Assembly: GCA_016929525.1 (NCBI GenBank)
Contig: JAFGIP010000087.1
Location: 17,955-81,954, forward strand
Origin: Bacteroidales bacterium
Lineage (GTDB): Bacteria; Bacteroidota; Bacteroidia; Bacteroidales; UBA10428
Length of the DNA: 64,000 bases
Direction of reading: 5' to 3'
The notes below the pieces were generated by a model. It had not been told where the DNA came from. It made no database searches and saw only the letters and a program-made list of their open reading frames with translations. Position numbers and translations under genes: made by a program. Shown one piece after another: positions 56,210-64,000 of the stretch (the stretch's first letter is position 1; every line of letters begins with the position of its first letter).

Positions 56210-56422
56210 ACATTAAAAAAAAGAAGGTGCCCAAATAGTAAATTAAAGTTAACTTATACTCTCTGCGGCCCTCAGTTAATTCTCTTACAGCTCTGTGGTT
56301 CAATTATTAAAAACATACCGCAGTACTTTTGTCTGTCATAACAGACTATGTTCTGCAAGGGTAAAGTTTCACAGAGAAGAAAACGAGTTACACAGAGACT
56401 TTTAAGTTCGTATGTTTGAAAA

Positions 56423-56476
56423 ATGAGCTTCGAAAAAAGTAAGTATATTACTTATGCACCAATTCTCGAAGCTCAT
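56423..56476. repeat. Nested inverted repeats at the start of the IS110 transposase
   Basis: The outer arms ATGAGCTTCGA (56423-56433) and TCGAAGCTCAT (56466-56476) are perfect reverse complements. Inside, TAAGTA (56440-56445) pairs with TACTTA (56449-56454). The right arm runs into the preferred transposase ATG at 56475. Such a fold could belong to the element's left non-coding end or control its translation. Confidence 0.65.
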
Positions 56477-57526
56477 GAAAAAGTATATAAAGGTATTAAT
56501 TTTTGATGGACAAATAATCTATGTAGGCATAGACTGTCACCTAAAAAGCTGGAAAGATACAATACGTAGTGATGCGTTTGAAATTTCAACTTTTAGTCAA
56601 GACCCAAACACAGAGAAATTAGTTAAACATTTAAATAGCAATTATCCCGGAGCTAAATATAAATGTGTTTATGAAGCAGGATTTTCCGGGTTCTGGCTTC
56701 AGAGAGAATTAGAGCAATATGGAATAGAATGTATAATTGCTCATCCTGCTGATATTCCAACTATGGATAAAGAAAAAAAACAAAAGAGTGATAAAATTGA
56801 TAGTAGGAAACTATCTCGATCTTTGAAAAATAATGAAATAGATGGTATTTATGTGCCTTCTGCTGAATTACAGGAAGCCAAGTCATTACTTCGCACTAGA
56901 GTAAAAATTGTAAATGATGTAACCAGGGTTAAAAGTCGGATAAAGTTTTTTTAATGTAATATGGTATTTCTTTGGATAATTATGCTGATATAAGCTGGAG
57001 CAAGAAGTTTATTAAAGAATTGCAATCTGTTGAACTTAAAACAGTTTCAGGCCAAGTTGCATTAGACACCTATTTGAAAGAGCTTGATTTTTTAACTCAA
57101 CAGCGGAAACAGCTTGATAAGGCTATTATTGAGCTATCAGAATCAGAACAATTCAGGAATAATTTAAGGTTATTACTTAAAGTACCCTCTATAGGCATTA
57201 CAACGACGATGACTCTTATATCAGAAATTGGATATATTAAACGCTTTAAAACGTTGGACCAATTATGCTGCTATTTTGGATTAATCCCCAATACCCATAG
57301 TAGTGGAGAAAATGATAAGATTGGTAGAAATACCAAACGAGGAAACAAATTTTTAAAACATGTAATCATAGAGTGTGCCTGGAAGGCTATTAGGAAGGAT
57401 ACAGGCTTGTATTTATACTATAAAAACCAAATAGCTCGAATGGAACCTAATAAAGCAATAATAAAAGTCGCAAAGAAATTATTAAACAGAATAAAACTTG
57501 TTTTAACTGAACAAACTGAATATTAA
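56475..57526 (+). mobile_element. IS110-family transposase, interrupted (pseudogene)
   Basis: IS110 transposases have a DEDD RuvC-like N-terminal domain and a C-terminal Transposase_20 domain with a catalytic Ser. From 56475 the first domain is present (IYVGIDCHLKSW, YEAGFSGFWLQRELEQYG, DKIDSRKLSRSL). It stops at TAA 56952-56954 just after a run of seven T. The second domain resumes one frame away (from about 56960: LRLLLKVPSIGITTTMT, YFGLIPNTHSSGENDKIG, RGNKFLKHVIIECAWKAIRKD). Reading through by -1 slippage in the T run would meet another stop, TAA at 56957-56959. The gene therefore carries at least two lesions and is most likely dead. The two pieces together (about 340 residues) match the family length. 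Confidence 0.85.
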
Positions 57527-57557
57527 GTTGGAATAGCATAACTATAAAAATTAATTT

Positions 57558-57631
57558 GCAAGGTAAGCGCTAGGGGTTGTCTGCAGCAGGTATTATTTTA
57601 CCAGGACTGCTATTTTTAGTATGCGTCTTGC
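57558..57631 (+). ncRNA. Candidate structured RNA in the 3' non-coding end of the IS110 element
   Basis: The 339 bases after the transposase contain no ORF but show a nested fold. GCAAG (57558-57562) pairs with CTTGC (57627-57631). Inside, AGCAG (57585-57589) pairs with CTGCT (57607-57611), and GGTA pairs with TACC around a loop. A further hairpin, TAACTCA/TGAGTTA, lies at 57719-57735. IS110-family elements are known to encode a bridge RNA in a non-coding end, so this is the natural candidate. The assignment is inference, and the strand is assumed from the transposase. Confidence 0.35.
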
Positions 57632-57865
57632 CCTGTAAAATTTAAAAAGTGAACATACGGCTATAAAATTTGACCGTTAATAGAAGATTGGTTTTATAGG
57701 TTTTAATGAAATCATGGATAACTCATGCTGAGTTACCCACAATTCCAACAAAATATTATGATAATGTAATAAACTAAAAAAAATAAATTGAGGCTTGTTT
57801 TTCAACATAGAAGACAACTTCTATTATTAACATGATAAAACAGGATTGCCTTAAATCCTAAAACC

Positions 57866-58489
57866 TTATGAACCGATAAGTTCAATTTTCAGCTCAATTT
57901 CTTTTTTGAGTAACATATCTTTAGCAGGATAGTCCCATGAAACATTATATTTCTTACGATCAAAAACCATATCGCCGGATAATTTTACTTTGCCATCTAA
58001 ATTTTCAACTTTAATATTTTCAACTGTTTCCTCGTTTGTAATTCCGCGTATGGTTAAATCGCCGGTAGCACTTGTACCTTCTGCGCTTTTAATAATAAAT
58101 GTTGCTGTGGGATGGTTTTTAACATCGAAAAAATCGGGTGAAGAAAGATGACCGATAAGTCTTTCTTTAGTAGATCCTTCCTCCGGATTAAAATTATCAT
58201 CGGTTGCCACCATTGTTGTCAGGTCAACCACAAAGCTGCCATCGGTTACTTCTCCCTTTTTTACCCCGAGATCGGCTTCGGTGAATTTCACTGTGCCTGT
58301 ATGCGTGTATACCCCTAATAATGTTCCGGCCCATATAACCCGGCTTTCTGTCAAGTCAACTTTTATATTGTGAACAGTTAGTTTATCTCCCAAAGAAACA
58401 TCTGCCTTTTTATTACTTCTCTGTGAACAGGATAATAAAATTACTGATACCAGCACTATACTTCCATAGATCAAAATTTTTCTTCTCAT
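57866..58489 (-). CDS. YceI-family lipoprotein
   Basis: YceI proteins are lipocalin-like barrels that bind polyisoprenoid or other long lipids in the periplasm. From the ATG at 58489 the protein has 207 residues with a lipoprotein signal ending SVILLSC (Cys18). A YceI core follows: VDLTESRVIWAGTLLGVYTHTGTVKFTEADL, HLSSPDFFDVKNHPTATFIIKS, TGDLTIRGITNEETV and SGDMVFDRKKYNVSWDYP. An earlier in-frame ATG at 58540 would put 17 non-signal residues first. It is 68 bases downstream of marR on the same strand and is probably cotranscribed with it. Confidence 0.9.
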   Translation of the reverse strand: MRRKILIYGSIVLVSVILLSCSQRSNKKADVSLGDKLTVHNIKVDLTESRVIWAGTLLGVYTHTGTVKFTEADLGVKKGEVTDGSFVVDLTTMVATDDNFNPEEGSTKERLIGHLSSPDFFDVKNHPTATFIIKSAEGTSATGDLTIRGITNEETVENIKVENLDGKVKLSGDMVFDRKKYNVSWDYPAKDMLLKKEIELKIELIGS

Positions 58490-58557
58490 AGTATTAAGTT
58501 TTAAGTTATTTATTGGAATAATTGTCATATTATAATTCAAAGTTCTAATGGAATTTT

Positions 58558-59007
58558 CTATTTAATCCTTTTCAGTGTCTCGGTAAGAAAATCTCTTTCT
58601 TTTTCATTGATAATATCTTTGAAGTACCCGTTGAATCTTGATTCCAATTTTGGTAATATTTCCTGAATAAGATGTAATCCTTTTTGTGTTATTGATACAT
58701 CTACTTTCCTTCTATTCTTCGGGCAAACCTCTCTATGAATCAGTTGACGCTTTACAAGCCGATCAAGAATCCGCGTAATATCGGAAGTTGGAAAGATCAG
58801 TTGATCTTTTATTTCACCTACTGATAAATTTCCGGGGCTGACTGTTTCCAGGCTACGTAATACATTAAACTGGATGTGAGTAATATCAAATTGCTTTAAA
58901 ATAATGCTAACCTGCTTTTCAATGATCTGACCCACATGTAAAATTTCCACAAACATTCTCATATAGGGATTATTACGTGCCAGGTTTTTATCGAGCAATC
59001 TGTCCAT
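58558..59007 (-). CDS. MarR-family transcriptional regulator
   Basis: The 149-residue protein has the winged-helix MarR layout. Its dimerisation helix is followed by FDITHIQFNVLRSLETVSPGNLSVGEIKDQLIFPTSDITRILDRLVKRQLIHREVCPKNRRKVDVSITQKG, cited here only by its key pieces: the recognition helix around residues 75-88 and the wing around 100-112 (NRRKVDVSIT). It is the first gene of a two-gene unit with yceI. An inverted repeat lies 5 bases before its start (59012-59044), as in self-repressing MarR loci. The inducer is unknown. Confidence 0.9.
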   Translation of the reverse strand: MDRLLDKNLARNNPYMRMFVEILHVGQIIEKQVSIILKQFDITHIQFNVLRSLETVSPGNLSVGEIKDQLIFPTSDITRILDRLVKRQLIHREVCPKNRRKVDVSITQKGLHLIQEILPKLESRFNGYFKDIINEKERDFLTETLKRIK

Positions 59008-59011
59008 TGAT

Positions 59012-59044
59012 ATTTGTTTAAAACATTATTCGTTCTAAACAAAT
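59012..59044. promoter_or_regulatory. Palindromic operator candidate for the MarR regulator
   Basis: ATTTGTTTAAAAC (59012-59024) and GTTCTAAACAAAT (59032-59044) are reverse complements at 12 of 13 positions with a 7-base spacer. The repeat sits between the marR ATG and its upstream region. MarR proteins usually bind such palindromes over their own promoter, so it would control marR and yceI together. Confidence 0.65.
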
Positions 59045-59261
59045 ATTTAAAAACAACAGTTCAAATTTATTTATGAAAACGATGTGAAAAATTTGTTAAA
59101 ATTTTATTGACATTAAATTGTGGATGTTAAATTATCAAATCTAATAAACAACTTACCGAGCACTGCTCGATTTAAAGTACACTTAAAGTAAGTCCGTTTG
59201 AAAAACAATCTACTTAAATAAATAGGTAAAAACCAGGTACAATATTAAATGAATTAACTAT

Positions 59262-60268
59262 TTAAAATGAATGGAATTCTGAATCTGAGGTTTTTTCATC
59301 CAGTTCAATATTAACTTCCTTTTCAGAGGATGCAGAAGATTTTAATGAAGAGGCATGAAGCGATTTTTTTATGTCCTTTATCCTGTAAAGTTTTTGGCTG
59401 TAATATCTGCACTTTTTCTAAATGAATTAACCATCTCCCCTAAAGCTTTCACAAGCAGTCCCACTTCATCGTTCTGAACCAGATCGAGTTTAACCGACAG
59501 ATCTTCTTCAGCTCCTTTGTTTGCAAAATCTATGATTTAATAATTGGGACAGTTATGGCCCGCAAAATAATTATTGTAATAACAATGGCAATAAGAGTTC
59601 TTATAATCGTATGAATTAAAGCCTCAGTTTTTGAAGATTCCTGTATCTTATCAGAATGACTTACAGTAGATTTTTTATTGAATCGACTTTTAATTCCAGG
59701 TTTTCAGTTCTGATATGATATCAGAACCGGCATTATCCAGTTCCTCATCCATATCATGTAAACTACTCTTAATATTTTTCAGGTCTGCTGTCTCTGCATT
59801 TACAGATCTTGAATTGGTTAGCAATACTTTTTTCATATTATAAACCTTCTTCAGACCTGGTTCAAATTCCGAATTAAACCTCTGACCCAGTGATTCTCCA
59901 AAGTCAACAATTTCAGACTTTTTAAACGAATATTTGTCGCCCCAGCTTTCATCTTCTGAGGTATTCTTAAATTCATTTATGTTTTTGGTGAATTCTTCCA
60001 TATGTTTCTGCGCACTGCCCCAGTTTTCTTCCAATTCTTCAATGACTTCTGAAGCAATTATTTCCATTAGCATTTGCATGCTTGACTTTAAACTGTATTT
60101 AGCCTCCATAAAATTGTCTGCCAGTTCCATACTTTTAACAAGGTTCTGTTTTTCATCACCAAGGCTATTCAGAACGACATATTCTCTGACAATCAGACTA
60201 ACCAGGATTGTTGTTATTAAACTGAATCCCAGAAGCAGTTTATATTCTATTTTAAGGATTGTTTTTAC
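59262..60268 (-). pseudogene. Decayed methyl-accepting chemotaxis receptor
   Basis: Reading the minus strand, a GTA codon where the start should be (60266-60268) leads into VKTILKIEYKLLLGFSLITT, a typical receptor first transmembrane segment. A periplasmic helical domain is open from 60130 to 59690 (KYSLKSSMQMLMEIIASEVI). The next pieces are in shifted frames: ENLELKVDSIKNLL, a second transmembrane segment (LIAIVITIIILRAITVPIIK), and a HAMP piece (AEEDLSVKLDLVQNDEVGLL). The roughly 250-residue cytoplasmic signalling hairpin is absent. Directly after the HAMP piece comes what looks like a receptor C-terminal tail (KDIKKSLHASSLKSSASSEK, stop at 59262-59264). The gene thus has a lost start, several frameshifts and a large internal deletion. 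Confidence 0.75.
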
Positions 60269-60544
60269 GTTAATTATCTTGTGAAAACAGAAATTATTTT
60301 TAATTAATCAGTGATCCGTTACCCTATAAAAAATGGTCAGTTTTCTTACATAAACTTAGGTTTTGTTTAAGGCAGAAGTAATCGGATAAGATGATTTATA
60401 TTATCATCGAAGAGTGATATTTATTTTAATTGGTTTGTAATAAAATGCACGACAATAATAAAATCCTTTTAAAAAGAACTTTTAAATAGTCCAATTGAAT
60501 ATAACGCAGGAGTATATTATACTAATTTTAAAAAATATTAATCT

Positions 60545-61306
60545 CTACTCATACAAATCCCCAACATCAGCCTTACACAGATCATATATAAACTCTCCGG
60601 TTTTTTGCGTAACAGCTTTAAAATAGCTTTCACCTTTTTCTTTTGTTGCCAGTTCAGGATTGCCGGCTCCCGTATCTTCAGTAATTTTTGACCATTTGCG
60701 TTCAGCCCATGCCCAACCTTCATTAAAGGCTTTTATTTTATTCCTTTTCTCTTTTCCTTTTCCCCATTTCTCCTTTGGTAAAACCAGTTCGGGCTTAAGA
60801 TATAACAACAGGCTTGTTTCCATTTCCTCTGCATGGTCACCGGAATTCTCAAAATAATCGTACCGGTCAACCGACTGGTACCAGTTCAGCGTACAAATAT
60901 ACATTTCAGGAAACTTTAAGCCCAGTTCCCTGATCATGGGTTTAAAATCGTTACCGCCATGACTGTTAAATATCAGCAACTTATATAAACCCTGGCGGTT
61001 TAGCACTTCAACTATATCGTGAAGAATGGCAAACTGTGTACTTGGATTCAGGTTAATATCAAGAAATATATCCTTTTGACCGGTGTTTACACCAAATGGA
61101 ACGGCAGGCAATACAATTACTTTACCCCCTTTATCCCATGCTATTCCGGCAGATTCGGCAGCAATGAGATCCGATTCAATAATATCGCTGGAATACGGAA
61201 GATGGTAATTATGAGCTTCCGTTGCCCCCCAGGGTAAAACTGCTAATTCGAATTCTGCTTCTTTTATATAATCCCAGTTTGATTCGGCCAGTATATAAGG
61301 TCTCAT
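60545..61306 (-). CDS. Creatininase-family metal amidohydrolase
   Basis: Creatininase-type enzymes hydrolyse cyclic or linear amides, as in creatinine, formamidopyrimidine and mycofactocin chemistry. The protein has 253 residues from the ATG at 61306. It has VLPWGATEAHNYHLPYSSDI near residue 25 with the metal ligands, LLIFNSHGGNDFKP in the middle and SGDHAEEMETSLLLYL, the usual Asp/His/Glu set. An ATG at 61345 is in frame but overlaps the upstream neighbour's stop region. It follows that unknown secreted protein gene by about 20 bases, probably as an operon. The substrate is unknown. Confidence 0.85.
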   Translation of the reverse strand: MRPYILAESNWDYIKEAEFELAVLPWGATEAHNYHLPYSSDIIESDLIAAESAGIAWDKGGKVIVLPAVPFGVNTGQKDIFLDINLNPSTQFAILHDIVEVLNRQGLYKLLIFNSHGGNDFKPMIRELGLKFPEMYICTLNWYQSVDRYDYFENSGDHAEEMETSLLLYLKPELVLPKEKWGKGKEKRNKIKAFNEGWAWAERKWSKITEDTGAGNPELATKEKGESYFKAVTQKTGEFIYDLCKADVGDLYE

Positions 61307-61326
61307 ATTGCTTAGTTTATTTTGTT

Positions 61327-62643
61327 TTATTTCCACGGGCCCCAATCGCCCGTCATCATATTACGCTCACGTATTTTACCAGTTGTGTTGTTTCTTTGTA
61401 AGTAACCTACTCCGTCATCCTCGAACAGACAAGTAATAGTTTCAAACCTGTTACCCGATAATGTATCGGGGTAATAGTTAATGAGCAGGGTTTTATTCAC
61501 TTTTCCGTTAACCTGGTAAACATATCTGCTTACATTTCCCTGAAGATTCGTTTCTACGAACGTAAGCCAGTTTTCGGAATTTTTAAGATTTTTAAATGCT
61601 ATTTTCGTCATCCTTCCCTGTTGATCAAACTCATAGCTGTAAGTACCATCTGCATAATCATTCTCCGGTTCCTGCTTACGGTTGAGTGTATATCCGTTAC
61701 CCTTTTTACTGATATTATAGGTCACAATATAGCATACCTTTTTTTCGTCTGTTGCTTTCCAGCGATCGCAGAAATTCACAATCTCGTACTTTAAAAGATC
61801 TCCGGCCGGTGTATAATCGTACTGCTTTACCTGGGAAAGATGTAAAAGGATTGGTGCACCACGCTGATAGCCGGCTGTTACCTGGAAAAGCTGAAGATAA
61901 CGCTTTACTTTAACTACTCTTCCCCGTGCATCGAAAAATACTGAATCGATTGGGGATTTAAATATTTTTCCGGAACTTCTGTTTACTACAGAACTTTTTT
62001 CGTTAATTCTAAGAATATTCTTATTCCTTTCATACTGAAAGTACGACTCAAATTCCGGTGCCACTATTGAAGTAATTTTATGTTGATTTTTATTTACTTT
62101 TATCAGTACAGGTTTATCTGAGAGATTAATTGTTGTTTCCCATGGTGTATATGGTTTATCGATTGTAAATGGTAATTTACGAATGCTGTAATTGTTCAGA
62201 ATCGAATCGCCGATGATATATACGTTCCCGGTAAATACAACCACATCATCTAAGAAATTTTTTAACGACGCATCGAGCAGAGCAGGTAAATTAGATTGTA
62301 AAAACCTGAGCGAATCCAGCATACGTTCTCGCCGTGCAATGGAATCTCTTACAAAAGCTTCACGTGCAGCTATTGAATCACGAACAAATACAGCCCGCTT
62401 TTCCAACGAATCCCTTACAAACTGAATCCTTGCTTCTAAAGAATCCTGCATAAACTGTCTCCGTGCCGCAATGGAATCAGCATTGTATCCTGCTTGTTCA
62501 GGAACAGAATCACTATTTGCCTGCTCTAACCTCTCTTGTTGTGGACGATACAAGTGTCTTGTACTCTGAGCCTCCGAATAATGAATCTGCAATATTAAAA
62601 TCAAACTTGTCATTAAACATAGTTTCAATCCTTTAACGATCAT
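61327..62643 (-). CDS. Secreted protein with 11-residue repeats, unknown
   Basis: The 438-residue protein has a signal peptide ending SEAQ (about residue 26). Residues of about 55-112 are five tandem 11-residue units of the form DS[IL]xxRxxFVR, such as DSLEKRAVFVR and DSIAAREAFVR, a hendecad pattern that favours a right-handed coiled coil. The remaining 320 residues are beta-rich (DDVVVFTGNVYIIGDS, YFQYERNKNILRINE, GYTLNRKQEPEND), with YD-repeat-like strands (GRMTKIAFKNLK). I recognise no family. It is followed by the creatininase-family gene on the same strand. Confidence 0.7.
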   Translation of the reverse strand: MIVKGLKLCLMTSLILILQIHYSEAQSTRHLYRPQQERLEQANSDSVPEQAGYNADSIAARRQFMQDSLEARIQFVRDSLEKRAVFVRDSIAAREAFVRDSIARRERMLDSLRFLQSNLPALLDASLKNFLDDVVVFTGNVYIIGDSILNNYSIRKLPFTIDKPYTPWETTINLSDKPVLIKVNKNQHKITSIVAPEFESYFQYERNKNILRINEKSSVVNRSSGKIFKSPIDSVFFDARGRVVKVKRYLQLFQVTAGYQRGAPILLHLSQVKQYDYTPAGDLLKYEIVNFCDRWKATDEKKVCYIVTYNISKKGNGYTLNRKQEPENDYADGTYSYEFDQQGRMTKIAFKNLKNSENWLTFVETNLQGNVSRYVYQVNGKVNKTLLINYYPDTLSGNRFETITCLFEDDGVGYLQRNNTTGKIRERNMMTGDWGPWK

Positions 62644-62838
62644 GATGTATTGATTTGTATTTATATAACCAAGCTACTATAAATCGTGGAGAAATGGAAG
62701 AATTAAACATTGATTTTTCAAAGCATCTTCTTGCCGGTTTATTATATTCAGACTAATTCAGTTTATCAATTCAATAGTTAAACCTTCCACATTTAAACAA
62801 AAAAATAATCATTGCGCCTTAATTATGGAATTAAAAAA

Positions 62839-63936
62839 ATGAAGCATTTCCCGCTTGATAAAAAACATATAAAAGAGATATTGAATACATTTCCAACTCC
62901 GTTCTATATTTACGATGAGGAGGCTGTACTTGCAAATGCCCGATCATTATCGGAGGTTTTTTCCTGGAACAAAGGTAGTAAAGAATTTTTTGCAGTAAAA
63001 GCAAATCCTAATCCATTCATTCTGAAAATCCTTAATAAACATGGATTCGGTGCCGATTGCAGCTCTATGGACGAACTGATACTGGTAGAAAAATGCGGCA
63101 TTAATGGTGAAGAAGTTATGTTTACTTCGAATAACACCCCTGCGGAAGAATTTCAAAAGGCCGGAGAAATGGGGGCTATTATAAACCTTGACGATATAAC
63201 CCATATCGAATTTCTTGATAAATGCTGTGGAATGCCATCACTTATATCTTTCAGGTATAATCCCGGCAATAAAAGAAAAGGCAATTTCATAATTGGTAAC
63301 CCGGAAGATTCAAAGTATGGTTTAACATATGATCAGTTGTTTGAAGCATATGAGACAGCAAGACAAAAAGGAGCAACAAGATTCGGGTTACATACATTCA
63401 TTGCATCTAATGAACTGGATCCTGATTACTTTATAGAAACAGCTTCCATGCTTTTCGATCTGGCCGTTGAATTAAAGAAAAGATTGAATATGGAACCTGA
63501 GTTCGTTAATCTCGGAGGAGGAATAGGTATACCTTACAAACCGGAAGAAAAGAGTGTGGATTTAAAATATGTCGGAAATAGAATTAAAATAGCATTCGAA
63601 AAGCTGCTGGTATCAAATGGTTTATCACAGCTAAAGATTTTTATGGAATATGGTCGTGTTGTAACAGGTCCGTGCGGATATCTTGTTACCCGTGTACGAC
63701 ATAAAAAGAACACATATAAAAACTTCGCTGGACTCGATGCAAGTATGTCCAACCTGATGAGGCCGGGTATGTACAATGCATATCATCATATTAGTGTCCT
63801 TGGTAAAGAAAATTCGGAGAGTAATGTTCTTTATGATGTTACAGGTTCGCTGTGTGAAAACAACGATAAATTTGCAATAGACAGAATATTACCGGAACTT
63901 GAAATTGGGGATATTATAATTAGCCCCAAAATTTAG
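62839..63936 (+). CDS. lysA: Diaminopimelate decarboxylase-like protein, C-terminus truncated
   Basis: LysA removes the carboxyl group of meso-diaminopimelate to make lysine. From the ATG at 62839 (an in-frame TTG lies at 62812) the protein has 365 residues. The PLP lysine Lys54 is in EFFAVKANPNP. It continues with FVNLGGGIGIPYKPEE, MEYGRVVTGPCGYLVTRV, the FAGLDASMSNLMRPGMYNAYHHI block and DVTGSLCENNDKFA, which fix the family. Intact homologues go on after GDIIII with a DAGAHGHSMGFNYNG-type stretch and 30 or more residues. Here the frame leaves the family after EIGDIII and ends SPKI. The break coincides with a probable insertion-sequence end, so the enzyme is likely inactive unless a second copy exists. 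Confidence 0.8.
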   Translation: MKHFPLDKKHIKEILNTFPTPFYIYDEEAVLANARSLSEVFSWNKGSKEFFAVKANPNPFILKILNKHGFGADCSSMDELILVEKCGINGEEVMFTSNNTPAEEFQKAGEMGAIINLDDITHIEFLDKCCGMPSLISFRYNPGNKRKGNFIIGNPEDSKYGLTYDQLFEAYETARQKGATRFGLHTFIASNELDPDYFIETASMLFDLAVELKKRLNMEPEFVNLGGGIGIPYKPEEKSVDLKYVGNRIKIAFEKLLVSNGLSQLKIFMEYGRVVTGPCGYLVTRVRHKKNTYKNFAGLDASMSNLMRPGMYNAYHHISVLGKENSESNVLYDVTGSLCENNDKFAIDRILPELEIGDIIISPKI

Positions 63937-64000
63937 ACAACAAGTATAATTAGATTTTTAATAAACTTGTTGTTATGAAAAAAAGAAAAACTTACAGCGC
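63937..64000 (+). mobile_element. Left end of a probable insertion sequence with transposase start (partial)
   Basis: The bases after lysA carry the inverted repeat ACAACAAGT (63937-63945) and ACTTGTTGT (63965-63973). An ATG at 63975 follows, opening MKKRKTYSA, which resembles the N-terminus of IS3-type OrfA transposases (KRKxYSxEFK). The window ends within that gene, so the family cannot be fixed. The left boundary probably lies near 63920, where lysA leaves its family sequence. Confidence 0.5.

Noticed and set aside
56262..56400. CRISPR-like array from the CTCTG/CACAGAG units
   Set aside because: The units are few, diverged, partly inverted and irregularly spaced, and no cas gene is near.
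56941..56980. Programmed -1 frameshifting on the T7 run to make a full transposase
   Set aside because: After a -1 slip the new frame meets TAA at 56957-56959, and IS110 transposases are not known to use frameshifting.

Overview
The window is a stretch of a Bacteroidota chromosome, most likely from the Marinilabiliales/Prolixibacteraceae side of the Bacteroidales (inference). The signs are an AT-rich sequence, two secreted proteins with C-terminal type IX secretion (T9SS) sorting domains, many short lipoproteins, GWxTD and SiaC-type proteins, and several promoters of the Bacteroidota form (TTTG, then about 20 bases, then TAnnTTTG). I saw no tRNA, rRNA or CRISPR array.

1-6.9 kb, minus strand: a dissimilatory sulfur operon in the order aprB, aprA, (broken four-helix-bundle gene), qmoA, qmoB, qmoC (cut by the window start). 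AprBA interconverts adenylylsulfate (APS) and sulfite, and QmoABC links it to the membrane quinone pool. This set is standard in Desulfobacterota sulfate reducers and in green sulfur bacteria but unexpected beside ordinary Bacteroidota housekeeping genes. It is the most notable content of the window. No sat or dsr gene lies within view.

7.2-20.6 kb: housekeeping genes. gpsA, pgi and an acpH-like gene are followed, on the minus strand, by the cell-shape operon mreB-mreC-mreD-mrdA-rodA, then purH, mgtE and rsmA. A stand-alone siaC gene follows.

20.8-31.9 kb: a very large 21-repeat propeller protein with a T9SS tail, a clan GH-A glycosidase lipoprotein, small lipoproteins, a DEAD-box RNA helicase and a MalY/PatB-type C-S lyase.

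32.0-46 kb: a HAMP-GAF membrane protein, an HNH endonuclease, rlmB, a GWxTD lipoprotein, an ABC-F ATPase, rlmD, several unknown envelope proteins (one built of about 43-residue repeats), a small coiled-coil protein with a textbook promoter and terminator, lpdA and meaB.

46-56.2 kb, plus strand: a large propeller plus outer-membrane-barrel protein, a half-size TSUP permease, an M20 amidohydrolase, a two-cluster ferredoxin missing from simple ORF calls, rmuC and a secreted GH31 glycosidase.

56.2-64 kb: a region showing genome decay. It holds a broken IS110-type transposase with structured non-coding flanks, a marR-yceI pair with a palindromic operator, a collapsed chemoreceptor pseudogene, a creatininase-family gene, an unknown secreted protein with 11-residue repeats, and a lysA-like gene that loses its C-terminus just before what looks like the left end of another insertion sequence.
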